From the NCBI GenBank assembly GCA_933207985.1, contig OW240917.1:120423200-120487199 (forward strand): a stretch of 64,000 nt of DNA. The letters are read 5' to 3'. The stretch's first letter is position 1; each line of letters begins with the position of its first letter. The position numbers and the translations under genes are program-made. Positions 1-11,818 of the stretch are shown here, in pieces. The notes under the pieces were generated by a model. That model worked only from the letters and a program-made list of their open reading frames with translations, was not told where the DNA came from and searched no databases. Source of the stretch: Pelobates cultripes (taxonomy: Eukaryota > Chordata > Amphibia > Anura > Pelobatidae).

Positions 1-49
1 GCCCCCTGGAAAGTTCCGCCCAAGGCAAATGCCTTATTTGCCTCGTGGT

Positions 50-240
50 ACACACACCCCTGATTATACCCCCAATCCCCACCTTGTCATAATACCCTCC
101 CTGCCATTATACCTTCACCCTCCCTGCCATTATAAACCCACTGTCCCTGTCATTCTACCCACACCCTCCCTGCCCTATATCCCCAATCCCCACCTTGTCT
201 TAATACCCTCCCTCAGGGCCCCCACCTGTGGGGCCTCTAA
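50..240. repeat. CT-rich minisatellite, first block
   Basis: Imperfect tandem copies of a short unit built around CCCTCCCTGCCATTATA, alternating with CCCCAATCCCCACCTTGTC. The same units return at about 1078-1310, so the long CA/ACAT tract lies inside one minisatellite. The reading frames crossing it are low complexity and are not genes. Confidence 0.75.
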
Positions 241-339
241 CTGAGCTCAGGGTCTGGGCCCCCAAGGGGCCAGCATTCCAGACCGCATTCAAGACTGCCC
301 ACAAGGACCGCCTCCAAATCCCGCCCACAGGAATACACA

Positions 340-880
340 CACAGACACAAACACATTCACTGATAAAAAATGACACAGATACACACACACACACACACAC
401 ACATGCTAACAGACACACATACTGATACGCATATAGGCATACATACTGACACACACATACTGAGACATACACACATACAGAAACACAGGCGTACATAGTG
501 ACAGACAGACACATACTAACATACATACAGACACACATGCATAAGGACATACAGACACATTCATAATGACATACATTCATATAGACAGACATACATGCAT
601 ACAGACACTGACATCCATACATACACGCGTTCATAATGACATGCAGACATACATACACTGATATTCATACACACATAATGACATACATACATACAGACAG
701 ACATACATAGACACAGACATACATACATACACAGACAGACATACATACAGACAGACATGCATACATACAGACATACATACAGGCATACATACATAGACAG
801 ACATACATACATACACAGACAGACATACAGACAGGCATGCATACAGACAGGCATGCATACATACATACATACGCTATACC
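340..880. repeat. (CA)n / (ACAT)n / (ACAGAC)n microsatellite tract
   Basis: About 540 bases of degenerate CA, ACAT and ACAGAC repeats. Long open frames on the minus strand read as Met/Tyr/Val/Cys-rich protein. They are artefacts of a repeat whose unit lacks stop codons in several frames. Confidence 0.92.
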
Positions 881-894
881 ATGGCCACAGCACT

Positions 895-1060
895 GACCGG
901 GCCCCTGAAGATACAGGGGCCATCGGGTGGCCCTAAGTGCATGGGCCACCCGATAGGCTCCATCAGCGTGCGGGCTCTGGTGCAACTGCACCAGCGACAG
1001 TTCCACCGCTACACATGGGGCATGGGCGGCTGGGCCCTCTAGGGCCGCCGGGCCCGTGGT
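895..1060. other. GC-rich palindromic spacer
   Basis: Contains two adjacent inverted repeats: GGGCCCCTG with CAGGGGCC at about 899-920, and ATCGGGTGGCC with GGGCCACCCGAT at about 922-956. It joins the microsatellite to the second minisatellite block. No coding signal is seen. Confidence 0.5.
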
Positions 1061-1077
1061 TGTCGCCCCCTGATGGC

Positions 1078-1310
1078 AGCCCTGCCCTCCCTGCCATTAT
1101 AACCCCACCCTCCCTGCCATTATAACCTCACCCTCCCTGCCATTATAATCCCACTGTCCCTGCCATTCTACCCACACCTTCCCTGCCCTATATCCCCAAT
1201 ATCCACCTTGTCATAATACCCTCCCTGCCTTATATCCCCAAACTCCACCTTATCATAATACCCATCCTGCCATTTCCCCCCCTGCCATGTCATAATACCA
1301 TACCTGCTAT
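1078..1310. repeat. CT-rich minisatellite, second block
   Basis: Same unit as at 50-240 (CCCTCCCTGCCATTATA and the CCAACTCCACCTTATCATAATA variant), with at least five imperfect copies. Confidence 0.75.
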
Positions 1311-1429
1311 AAAGATGGAACATGAGAAGGTGGAGAAATACCAAGGACTGAAAGAAGAGCTAGAAAGGATGTAGAAAGTGAAGGCAGTAGTAGTCCCAGT
1401 TGTGATTTGAGCACTCAGGTCTGTGACTC

Positions 1430-1479
<50 letters not shown>

Positions 1480-1480
1480 G
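1430..1480. repeat. (AT)n followed by (AC)n microsatellite
   Basis: Roughly 18 uninterrupted AT dinucleotides followed by a short AC run. Confidence 0.95.
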
Positions 1481-1499
1481 GTCCTGCACACATCTGTCA

Positions 1500-4080
1500 G
1501 AAGTACTTGCCAAGAGGCAATCTCCAGTATTGACTAAGTAACTAATCACGAACGAGAGCTCTCACTGGAATTTTTAACCAAATTCAAGTATTTATTGCGA
1601 GTACAGTCAAATTACATCAATGTTTTAGTCTGTAAAGACTTTTATCCTTTTTGCTGGTTTAGCTGGTTCAGCTTCTTCAGTTGGCTTCAACCTTTAAAGG
1701 GATTTAAAGGGCTCTAAGAAAGGTGAGCTTGACTCAACATGCAGCTTCCCCCTCCAGGGATGGCATGCTGGAGATGTACCAACAGGTGGTCCAAATCACT
1801 GCTCCTCATAGAGGAGTATTGGGCACCTTAGGCATTTGCAGAAATCCTCCTAAGATTCTACCATAGAGAAACATGGAATACCGTATTTTGTTTGCTTTCA
1901 CATTGATAGTTCTCACCAGTTCATCGTAAATGGTTAGCTGATTCCCATCTTGATCATCAATTATTTGCCGTATAATTGTAAGCACTGTTCAATAAATGCT
2001 AAAAATGCTAAAGCTAATAATAACAATAATAATCTATACACTCAAGAAATAAAAAGTGATATTTTTGACAAAAAAAAAAGAATAAAATAAAGAATATGTA
2101 AGAGAATAGAAATTGTTTGGAATGCCCAAGTCAAAAAATTAATCAAACAGTTCTGACAGTACCTGAAGTGAAAAAATGTTACCAGTTTAAAATTATTCTG
2201 TAAAGAAGAATCAAACAGAATTCTTCAACATATAAAGCTACAGAATGTTTTTGAGATTATAGTTATTCTCAGGGAAGTAATCACACCAGACACAGATTGA
2301 CAGTTAATTTAGAATTAGATAAAAGGATGTTGATAAAACTACACATGTTTGGCATTTGTTTAAGAAGCTTATCTTTTGTATATAGATTGATTTGCAGATT
2401 GATAACATTGTAGGTGTGAAATAATGTGTAATCCCTAGGAGTTTGCAAAATTTTCTGATCCCTGCATTTCAATGATTTTTATTTTCATTAGAATTTGAGC
2501 ATGCCAATTTAATCTTGGAGAAACATTTAACTTCTTATTGGGTCTCCGCAAAAGAAAGCAGGAAAACAATTAATTTTTAATATGGTAGTAAAAAGTAAAA
2601 CTGTTACATAAAATATGGAGGAGGAATAAATCGTCCTGCTGTGTTTGGATATAAAATGCATATAATGACTGTATACAGTAAATGGCAGAGCTGAAGCTCA
2701 AGGAAGCATGTTGACCCCTTTAAGTGATTTTTTAAAACTGTGTTTCCAGAATTTTATTAGGTGTTTTGTGATCTGCAGAAGATTAAAGGATTGGCAACTT
2801 TGTATGATGCAGAGCTCTCCATTTGTTAGAGTTGAATCTCTGATGGGTTGGCCAGAGATTCCATGCTTTGGCTTAAACTCTTCCAAGGTCGGTCAGTCTT
2901 GAACAAGCCCAACACAAAGACTTAATATTAAAAGTAAGCCGGATCATGCACTTGTCCCTGAAGCCATCTAAAATATATTTCAGCCATGTAACCCTGGAGG
3001 AAAAGTGCAGCTGCACAGTCCCTCTGACTGATTAATATTTCGTTTACCATTTTCAATTCAGATTTTAGAGTGATTAAGTATTTTTGCTGTATATGTGTGT
3101 GCTTGTGTGAGTGTGTATGTGTATGTTTGTGAAAGACATATAATACATTTTTTGTCTGTTTAGCAGCTGACTGGTGACATAAACGAGATGAGTGAGCATG
3201 TAAATATAATGTATTTAATAAGAAATAACATAAATATGTCAGCACACATCTAAATGTTTGAACACAGTAACATGAGCATAAAACGTTATGTGTGGCATAA
3301 CACATACAGAGTGTAGATAAACAAGTTAAATGTATACCATTACTATATGATGAAGAAAATATGCACTTCGAATCAGACACATATTTTCTAGAATAATTGG
3401 TCATATATTACCTGTGTATCATTAAATGTATTCAGGAATTGTTTTGTGGGATCAACACTCTTTTATCCCGTCCGAATCCCTCTTACTTTCTGTAACCAAC
3501 TATCCTTTTTTTCTGGTTGTAATATATGCTTTCTTGTTAGCAATAGTGTTTCACATTCTTACTTAATACTTTTTATTACATTGGTGTTGGTGGAGTTGCA
3601 TCGTTTATAGGAACCCCTTGCTACCCTGACTCAATTCCAATGAAATAATTTCTCTATAATCAGATTAAGCACTACTTACTTTACACTGTTCTATCCAATA
3701 ATCCATTGACAAGAAACGCTGTGCATGAATCAACATCAGCCTTCCAACTATGTTTCTCAAAGTTACCAGCTGCTGTATACCTCTGTCTTTTAGTCTCCCG
3801 CTGCTTACATGAATAGTCGGAAGAGGAATTTGGTGAATAATTTAAGGAGGTACAGTGGCGCAAGATCGAGATATCTCCTAAATGCTCATAATTAATAGAT
3901 TTTAGAGTCCTATCTTGAATTTTGTGCATTTTAAAAATTTGCATGGAATCCATATAAACAGAACCATTATAGGATATATGACTATATGCTTATTAATGTT
4001 TGTAAACATTTTTAATGTATGTACAGGGCAAGTGTTGTGGTCGTGACTTAAAGATGCATATTCATCTTTTAATTAATATA
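1500..4080. other. AT-rich unannotated stretch
   Basis: No gene, transposon end or RNA gene recognised. It includes an A-rich patch near 2030-2110 and a TG-rich patch at 3090-3130. Open frames here are short and have no recognisable motifs. Confidence 0.5.
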
Positions 4081-4086
4081 TAATAA

Positions 4087-4588
4087 TTAAAGGACCACTA
4101 TAGTGCCAGGAAAACATACTCGGTTTCCTGGCACTATAGTGCCCTGAGGGTGCCCCCACCCTCAGGGACCCCCTCCTGCCCGGCTCTGGAAAGGGGAAAA
4201 GGGGTAAAACTTACCTTTTTCTAGTGCTGGGCGGGGAGCTCTCTGCCTCCGATCCTCCTCCGTTCCTCCCCGTCGGCTGAATGCGCACGCGCGGCAAGAG
4301 CTGCGCACACATTCAGCCGGTCGCATAGGAAAGCATTATCAATGCTTTCCTATGGATGCTTGCGTGCTCTCACTGTGATTTTCACAGTGAGAATCACGCA
4401 AGCGCCTCTAGCGGCTGTCAATGAGACAGCCGCTAGAGGCTTTGGGGGAAGGCTTAACCCATTTATAAACATAGCAGTTTCTCTGAAACTGCTATGTTTA
4501 TAAAAAAATGGGTTAACCCTAGCTGGACCTGGCACCCAGACCACTTCATTAAGCTGAAGTGGTCTGGGTGCCTAGAGTTGTCCTTTAA
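4087..4588. mobile_element. T2-like MITE made of consecutive hairpins (family A)
   Basis: Flanked by TTAA (4087-4090 and 4585-4588) with inverted ends AAGGACCACTATAG and, read inward on the other strand, AAGGACAACTCTA. TTAA duplication with TTAAAGGRR-type ends is the definition of T2 MITEs in Xenopus. The interior is almost wholly palindromic: hairpins at 4097-4140, 4142-4167, 4274-4319, 4324-4354, 4369-4391, 4404-4440, 4454-4516 and 4531-4572. There is no ORF, so mobility would need a transposase supplied in trans (piggyBac-like by TSD, an inference). Confidence 0.85.
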
Positions 4589-4738
4589 GCAAGAAGTAAC
4601 AACATTAATATTTTTTATAGTTCGTGGTATTATGGTCGAATATGTGGATAGAAAATACACAAATGTTGTAATATTACATGTATATTTAATATAATTATAA
4701 TAAGTAACAGATGCTAGCAGAATGTCAATGTACTACAA

Positions 4739-5262
4739 CAGAGACGGCTCTTTAATTAGGCGGTTTAAGCGGCCGCCTAAGGCCTCGTGCTTGTTGGGGC
4801 CTCGCAGCCGCCTATACCGCCTTATGGCAGACTGTGTCAGGTCCTCGGTCAGTGACCGAGGACCTGACACCAGGAGGGGGCCCGGCGGCTTGTCTGGTAT
4901 GCCGCCGGGTGTGAGGCCCCTCCTGGCTGCCCGGCCACCATAGCAGACACAGGTCTGCAGCTCCGCAGTGTGCAGAGCTGCAGACCATGTGTCTCGCGAA
5001 AACGGGCCAATCAGAGCGCTGCCACTCCCTCTCCCTCTCACCATCACCCCCCCCATACACACTTCAAGCAGCTACCCCATACACATAGGGTCTCAGACAA
5101 AAACGCAAACATGCTCACAGAGACATGCATTTACACAAAAGGATACTCTCTGTCAGACACACTCTCAGGCACATACACATACATCAATGTGACACTTTTT
5201 TGTTAGTGGGGCCTCATGTTTGAGTTTCGCCTAAGGCCTCATAAAGTCTAGAGCCGCCTCTG
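4739..5262. mobile_element. non-autonomous hAT element, perfect 8-bp TSD
   Basis: The ends CAGAGACGGCTCT and AGAGCCGCCTCTG are inverted copies with one mismatch. They are flanked by identical 8-bp direct repeats TACTACAA (4731-4738 and 5263-5270). An 8-bp TSD with CAG-type ends is diagnostic of hAT. Inside are a perfect palindrome (about 4836-4871, arms GTGTCAGGTCCTCGGTCA), another inverted repeat around the CTGCAG at 4953-4983, and a CA-rich stretch near 5048-5190. No transposase is encoded. Confidence 0.93.
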
Positions 5263-5270
5263 TACTACAA

Positions 5271-5590
5271 TAGTTATACAATACTAAAAACATAGATGTA
5301 CCAATCGATTAAACATGAACAAACTTATACAGGCTATAACACATGCTAGATGTTACAATGGGTTCATATTACCTACAAAGCCTCAGCCCTTTGGCTGGGG
5401 TTAAGTCTAAGCTGGTACTACATCTTAGGTTTAGTCAGGAAAAGCAAAGATACTGAATCCTTCCCACATCTGTTTTTTATCCAGTGTATTCCTAAGTAGG
5501 CATTCCTGTGATGTCACTCCCAGAAGCACATGGCTTACGGAACCCTACACGCTGCCCCTAATGGTGCCGCTAAAGCATTAAACTAATTAT
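5271..5590. other. unannotated spacer between hAT and solo LTR
   Basis: No gene or recognisable repeat end is seen in these 320 bases. Confidence 0.4.
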
Positions 5591-5595
5591 GCTTT

Positions 5596-6701
5596 TGTAA
5601 CGGATCACCTGGCACCCCGACTGTACCTCAGTTGAAGCATGCTCCTAGTGCTTCCTGAGGTCTTCAAGCACTCCAGCCGACACCATAACCACCGTAGACT
5701 CCTTCAGAGAGCACGACAGGAACAAGCTCTTAAAAGATTATAGCAAGGGAATATGCAAAGCATAGCAATCCCTTGTAGCAGATTCCCCCAATAATAGACG
5801 GCACTCCAAATTGAGAGTGAAGTAGAACTCAGCTTTTTAATGACACACACTCTGCTTTTATCCAATTCTCCCGTGCAAGGGAGACGCCCACAGACAATCA
5901 TGAATTACCCAATCACACACTGGTTACATCCCACACATCTCCTCCCCTTAGCCTAAGAGGTAACACAAGTAGCCGTACAGTTTAAAACATACTTTTTACC
6001 CAACTTTCATAACTCTAAAACTATACATCCAATATTAATAATATTATAATCATATTTTTAATCAGCATATTATTAATTAGCATATTTCAAATACAAACAT
6101 ATCCAAAAATCATTCAAATCCGTTCAGCCGTTCGGGAGATGTAAGTCACCTTTGACTGACCGCAAGCACATTTTTATGCCCAAAACAGTTCCAGAGAATC
6201 AGGCTATGCGGCCGGTCTATTTCCCATGTTAGAGTCAGTTCAAACAGACGAACGACAACCATTCGAATTGTTGAATGAACTGTTGAATGAACTGTCAAAT
6301 GCATTAGTTCCAGGGAAGGTAAAACTTCAGCTGCCGTTCGTGCAGTTCTGTAGCCGATTTTAGTTCCATGAGTTTGACGGCACACACCGCTGACTGCATT
6401 CGAATGAATCAAAATGGCTTTTCTAATGGCGGCCATTTCGACTACTTTGGCACTTCGGCTGCATTCGAAGTGCCAGTTTAAAAGTACAGATCCTTACCCT
6501 TGGAGTTAAAGGGCCAGCAGCACAATAAAAATCCATTATGTCCAAATACAGTTCCTAAAGGGCGATACACAGTCCAATACAAGTCCATAAGCCCCAAATC
6601 AGTTCCTTAAAGGGCAATACATCCCAGGGGCCATAGTCACATGGCAGGAGGCTGGCAATCAGTCTTCTCCAATGCCCAGTGGCGAGGCTGGTTCCGCCAC
6701 A
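5596..6701 (-). mobile_element. solo LTR, minus strand, perfect 5-bp TSD
   Basis: Read on the minus strand it starts TGTGGCGGAACC and ends GATCCGTTACA, i.e. TG...CA. It is flanked by identical GCTTT at 5591-5595 and 6702-6706. At 1,106 bp it is long for an LTR. On the minus strand a TATA-like GGATAAAAGC is followed by CATTAAAAAGC, a plausible promoter and polyadenylation region. The U3 contains inverted GCACTTCG motifs and GGCGGCCAT. It resembles the other LTRs near 22.0, 50.4 and 63 kb in short blocks such as CCAAAACAGTTCCA, so these are probably subfamilies of one ERV group. No internal retroviral sequence is attached. Confidence 0.9.
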
Positions 6702-6706
6702 GCTTT

Positions 6707-7430
6707 ATTTTATGATGTAAATCATTATATAAATACCATTATAGTAACCCTTCACAGACTACTGAGGTTAGATTAGAATAGTTAGCCAACAATGTTTGGG
6801 AAAGCTGACCACAATGGCAGTCACTACCTACCCATCACCTTCCATATATAAGCTGTTATCACACCTGTCCCGTTATCCACTGCCTCATCACTTACACCTA
6901 CTACAAGCAACAACCTTTCTTTACCAACACACATTTACCTACTCATGCAAAACCTATTTTTTCCATTATGCACGTTAGCATTAAGCTCACATTATATACA
7001 GACTGTAACAGTCACCAGGGGACTTATGGAACAGTTTACCAGGAGTTGGAGCCCAGTTGCATGAGATGGCACAGGAAGCAGGTAAAATCCAAAACACAGT
7101 ACAGATTAAGGGGAAATCCAAAGGCATGGTCAGACGAGAAGCAGAAGTGATCACAGCTATTATCAAGCATTCAGTGATACTTTTTTAAATGTACCAGGAC
7201 TTACAAATCTCAGAAAACCCACAAATTAGCCAAAGCATTGCCATAGATCAATCTTATATGGAAACAAATGTAAACACTAAAAGTGCCTGGTGAGAACTGG
7301 CCACATTTTTATTAACAAATTACATTGAGCAGAACAAAGACAAACATAAATAAATGGCATGTTGACCTCAAATGTGGGTCCTGTGGCTACATGTAACCAC
7401 ATTTTTAAGGGATTAATTTTAGGCTGGTTT
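6707..7430. other. unannotated stretch
   Basis: No coding motif, repeat end or RNA gene recognised. The small open frames near 6796-7150 have no family features. Confidence 0.4.
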
Positions 7431-7439
7431 GGAAAATTT

Positions 7440-8880
7440 GGCTTTAAGATTCTCCAAGATAATTCAGCATTCCGAATATGTTCTAGTAGAGGATGATTTA
7501 ACTCACAAACATTATATCAAAAATTAAAACACTTGAAATTCAAGAGAATGTTAATAGAGATTCTGTAAAATACAAAGAAAAAGAATTAGATGTAATTAAT
7601 TAATTAAAAGAATTGGAAGATAAAATAGCAGAAACAAAAAACAAGAAAATGAAGAGGGATAGAGATGATAAAATGTAGAACACTTTTTTCTACAGTAAAT
7701 AGAGTAGAAAATCGTAGAATAAGACATACATTTAATAGAACCACAACCACCAACTTTAGATATTTCAATTACAAGAGGGGAACTCCCAAGAACTCCTACC
7801 CCTATAACAAACCACACACCAATTCCTCTACGAATGCCCAACATGTACATCCTTTGGATAATAGCAAGAATATGAGAATGTCATATAGGGAAACTCGTCA
7901 TTCCCCACGTCACTCGATCTTACCCCCCACTCGGAAATCATATACACAAGCAGCTAAACCACACGTGGAAAGCAGCCGAGAAAGGGAGGAGCATTTTTAA
8001 GAGAGGGAGCCAAGCCCAAAAGGGGGGTGAATCACCAACTTTTTCAAACCCAGGAATCATCAATGGGAAAACAAATTTACCCCACTGGATGATTTGATAG
8101 ACAAGCCTCCAAAAAGAAAGAGATTGGAAGAAAACATGGAGTTGGAGCAAAATCACAGGGGGAGGAAATAGAGCAACAGGTAGAGATTTATAATTTGGCC
8201 AATATAGATCTAACAAAGGAAGACATAAAAGCACTCAAAAAAGGTTTGTATTTTGCACCAAATAAAACGATGAATCATTTCGAAACATATATAGATTTGA
8301 AAAATACATTTGAAAAATAACTTTAAAGAGATTTTTTTTTTCTTTAATTGCAAAGAAGGGGGAAATGCACCATCAGTAGAGGGTATAACTGGCAAAATTA
8401 AAAAATTCAAGAAAAAAAACTAATTTTTACCCAGTAGGGGAAAAAGGACATAGTTTAGAAACTTTCAATACTATGGTTCTACATGATTTAAAATCTTTAC
8501 AATTACAACAAATAAAAGGAAGAAATACATTCAATCTAAATAAAGAAGAATCTGCAAGCATTGTGAAACTTCAAGAAATGGACAATATTATCAAAAAAGA
8601 GGCAGATAAGGGGGGAGCCATAGTTATCATGTTCAAATTTAGGGGGATCAAATCATATTTTAAGCGACACCAACACATATACAATTTTGAAAAAATATCC
8701 AACTTACACATTTAATGATGCCCTCAAAAGAATGTTAGACACAGCTGTAGAAAATTATAGTTTGTCCAAAAACAATAGAGAATATATTTTAAACCCTTTT
8801 CCAATTTTCCCCATTTTTTACTTTCTACCTAAGTTGCATAACATTTGTGGCTTTCCATCCAGCAGTGTTTTGTGTACATT
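7440..8880 (+). pseudogene. decayed Penelope-like element, RT N-terminal region
   Basis: Frameshifted plus-strand pieces match the start of PLE polyproteins. At about 8188-8313 the frame reads a segment with KEDIKALKKGLYFAPN, like the conserved 'L.kGL.F.P' block upstream of PLE reverse transcriptase. At 8473-8635 it contains KKEADKGGAIVIM, the 'ADKGg.vVi' block. At 8687-8845 it ends with FYFLPKLHN, the 'P.fY.LPK.HK' block. A basic, Asn/Thr-rich N-terminal segment lies at 7665-8000. Catalytic RT motifs and the GIY-YIG domain are absent, and the homology stops after LPKLHN, so this is a 3'-truncated relic. Family assignment rests on motif recognition only. Confidence 0.72.
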
Positions 8881-8889
8881 TTACACTAT

Positions 8890-9960
8890 GTTGTATTATA
8901 TTTTTTCTTAATAGAACTACCAAAATATTTTATATACATTATATCAATTACTTTGATTTTAAAGTATTGGAAAATAGGAAAACTGATTAAATATATTGAA
9001 ATACTAACAACTATGTTATTACAATGCCATTCTTTTTCAAATGCATTATAACTATTATTATGTGCAGTATAAATGCTTTGTAATAGGCTTAGTAATTTGT
9101 AAGTCTAACCTTTTATTGAATTTTCTAGAACTATCTGACAATTGCTGACACTCTTCTCTTATAACTCCAGCCCCAATTATGGAACGCTACTGCTATGGAT
9201 ACATTAAGTTACCAAGAACAGAATATATATTTATTCAACACAAAGGATTCAGATGAGGAAAAGGCATTGTAATGTGTAGCCCAATGAAGTGTCTCAAGCG
9301 TGTCATGAAAAATTTCAACTGGGAAATAATTAAATCTGCTCCCCTTTCATTTTTTTTCCCAAAAAAACACACCAGGCAAACTAACTAACTTATGTCACAT
9401 AAAGGATTGAGCGTGTCCAACTTATTTGCATTTCCTGTATTCAGAAAGTCAATTTACCTGGTCTTTTTCTGAAAAAAAAAAAAGAATGGAAGTAATGTTG
9501 GTGGTGTTCAGGAGGTTGAATATAACAAATGTTTTGTATAGAGCGCAGGTCTATAGCTTGAAGGCTTGTGCATTGGCTTCAAACACATTGAGAGTCCGAT
9601 TGGTGGATCATCCAATTTCCATCATTTTGAATCGCCATGTAACAGAATGATGAAACAATTAGAAACATTCAATGGATGAGCCATTTTTTTTTGTTTTGTG
9701 ATTCGGAGATGATTGAGATTAGGGAACAAATCAATAAATCAAATAAAGAAAGAAATTAAAGAAATAATAAAGAAATAAACCAGGAATCAGCCAAATACTT
9801 AAAATATACAACCAAGTACTCAAAACTAGTCAAATACTGGAATGCCAAATATTAACCAAATGTGGCTTGAATTTGAATGTTATGTTGATGTTGCAAGGGA
9901 TGGTTAAATATGGTATGTTGTGTTGGTTTTGTGTTTGATTTATGTAAATGTTCAGTACTT
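8890..9960. other. AT-rich unannotated stretch
   Basis: No feature recognised. Short A-runs and AT-rich DNA only. Confidence 0.4.
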
Positions 9961-9962
9961 GG

Positions 9963-11060
9963 TAGACATGTGATCCAGTTGAATTTTCGTTTTGTACGAA
10001 TGATTTCATACTAAATATAAAATTTCATTCGGCAATCCCGAATTTCATCCATAAACCATTTGTTTTCAAATGAACTTCATTAAAAAATAATTTGTTTTCT
10101 TCCATTACGATGAAAATAGCATTATGCATGCACAATAAAAAATAAATAAAAAAACACGAGCGAGCCAGAAGTGCTGCCAGATAACTCCTTGTAATAAACC
10201 ATTCTTACTTCCTGACCCCCTGCATTAAAACCTATGGGGGTCACTATTACCCCCATATTAATAAAAGGGAAGTTGAATCCTCCTGCAAGCTCATACTCGC
10301 AGCTATTGCTGCCCAGTCACTAGTGCAATAAGGCACAACTTCTCGCTGTTTAGGCGGCATGCCCCTACTACATTGGGGGACCTGGCACAGGTAGGGGCAT
10401 GCAGGAGGATTTACCCTTTGAAAGGTCCCCCTTACCTGCCACTCATGGGTGGGTAACTTGGGAGATATTAGGTCCACCCCATTATTTATTTAATTAGGGT
10501 CCCCATCTGCCGCTCATGGGTGGGGAACAGGTGGGACATTATGTCCCCTTTAATTAATTAGGGTCCCCATCTGCCACTCATGGATGGGGACTTGGGGGGG
10601 ACATTAGGTCCCCCTTATTATTTATTTAAGTTAGTTCACCAACCGATGTTCATGGGTAGGGGCCTAGGTGGGACACTAGGTCCCCCCGTTTATATTTATA
10701 GCCCCCACCCACAGATCACGGGTGGGGGCGAGGGTGAGGCACTATGCCCCCCCCCTTATTTTAGTTATTCAGGTTCCCCACCATGGGTTCCCCACCTGTG
10801 CCAGGTCCCCCCTTATTGCACCAGCAACTGCCCAGTCACTAGTAGTTTTAAATGACAGTCACTTAAAACCAGATATAAATGTATCCTATATAGAAGTGTT
10901 AACGCTACGGTAAGAGTAGCCCAGCTGCCCAGTCACTTGTACTTTTAAATTTGTTTAGGCGGCATGCCTCTACCTACAAGTAGGGGCATGAGGGAGGATT
11001 TAACCTCCCTTTTATTAATATGGGGGCCATAGTGACCCCCCTCCTTGTTTTTGTTTTTTT
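9963..11060. mobile_element. hAT-like satellite-bearing element (right end not found)
   Basis: The left end TAGACATGTG resembles the TAGRCATGTGCA ends of the element at 23.3-24.8 kb. The core is an inverted repeat: GGGGGTCACTATTACCCCC plus TATTAATAAAAGGGA near 10228-10270 is mirrored near 11008-11044. Between them lie tandem GC-rich units (GGTCCCC, CCACTCATGGGTGGGG, GGGACATTAGG) at about 10440-10850, similar to the satellites at 23.7 and 41.0 kb. I could not find the right TIR or a TSD. Confidence 0.5.
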
Positions 11061-11114
11061 TGCGCATGCGTAGTGTTATTTTCTCTGTGCTGTGGGGGTT
11101 AATTCCCCTGCAAC

Positions 11115-11415
11115 ACAGAGTCTATTAACCCCTTAAGGACATTGGGCATTCTATGCCGTCCTTGGGGACCCGGTCCTAAATGACGGTGGGCGGCATAGAA
11201 CGCCCAAGCCATCCTATGTACTAACCCGGTCACCTCGGTGGGGGAACTCACTTGCCATCCCAGGGAGTCCTCCTGCTGCCGTACTGGCCCCCCTGGGCCA
11301 TGTGATCGCGAGGTCCTTGCAAGGACCTCACGATCACACCGGCGGCATAGCCGTCCACATCATTGCCAGCAGGGGGACTGCCTGGAATGACAGGTAGTCC
11401 CCCTGCTGGCTGTAA
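11115..11415. repeat. palindrome-rich interspersed repeat starting TTAACCCCTTAAGGAC
   Basis: Three nested or adjacent hairpins: GGGCATTCTATGCCG...CGGCATAGAACGCCC (about 11145-11204), GATCGCGAGGTCCTTGC...GACCTCACGATC (11304-11336), and AGCAGGGGGACTGCC...GGTAGTCCCCCTGCT (11370-11408). This looks like a MITE, but only one plausible TTAA end is seen. Confidence 0.55.
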
Positions 11416-11452
11416 AATGAATAAATAAAGATTAAAACATTAAAATGAAATA

Positions 11453-11494
11453 ATATATACTTAGATCATATATATATATGATCTAAGTATATAT
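11453..11494. repeat. perfect 42-bp palindrome
   Basis: ATATATACTTAGATC and its exact complement flank an AT core. AT-rich perfect palindromes of this kind are prone to cruciform extrusion and breakage. Confidence 0.9.
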
Positions 11495-11518
11495 GTAAGG
11501 AATAATTGATGACAGGCC

Positions 11519-11632
11519 ATTGAATTATTAGAAAAATAATGCACACCCGAGGTGGTAATGCGGTCACGACGCGGAGTGGCTGTTACACCTCGAGTGTGCA
11601 TTATTTTTTTCTAATAATTCAATGGACTGGAG
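11519..11632. repeat. long inverted repeat (hairpin MITE-like)
   Basis: Arms of about 45 bp, CCATTGAATTATTAGAAAA ... TTTTCTAATAATTCAATGG, including the inner GCACACCCGAGGTG / CACCTCGAGTGTGC. The loop is CG-rich. The arms are almost perfect complements. Confidence 0.85.
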
Positions 11633-11695
11633 TAAATTATTCTGCTTATACTACAGTTACCACACCTCGAAACATTGTTCAGATGATGTATTTCA

Positions 11696-11818
11696 GCAGA
11701 CCCTCCCTCCCAGACCCTCCCACCTCCTGGACAGCATCAATTTTACATTCATTGTGAAGCTGCATTCTTAGTGAGCTGTCCAGGAGGTGGGAGGGTCTGG
11801 GAGGGAGGGTCTGCTGCT
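11696..11818. repeat. inverted repeat around CCTCCCACCTCCTGGACAGC
   Basis: Arms of about 40 bp: AGACCCTCCCTCCCAGACCC ... GGGTCTGGGAGGGAGGGTCT, with CACCTCCTGGACAGC / GCTGTCCAGGAGGTG inside. Confidence 0.88.

Noticed and set aside
200..1006. Overlapping minus-strand open frames up to 152 codons
   Set aside because: They follow the ACAT/CA microsatellite; Met/Tyr/Val/Cys-only composition is repeat-driven.
2928..3404. 158-codon minus-strand frame
   Set aside because: Crosses a TG repeat and AT-rich DNA, no domain, splice or promoter context. No support as a gene.
6146..6436. 96-codon minus-strand frame
   Set aside because: Lies wholly within the U3 of a solo LTR with no retroviral domain.
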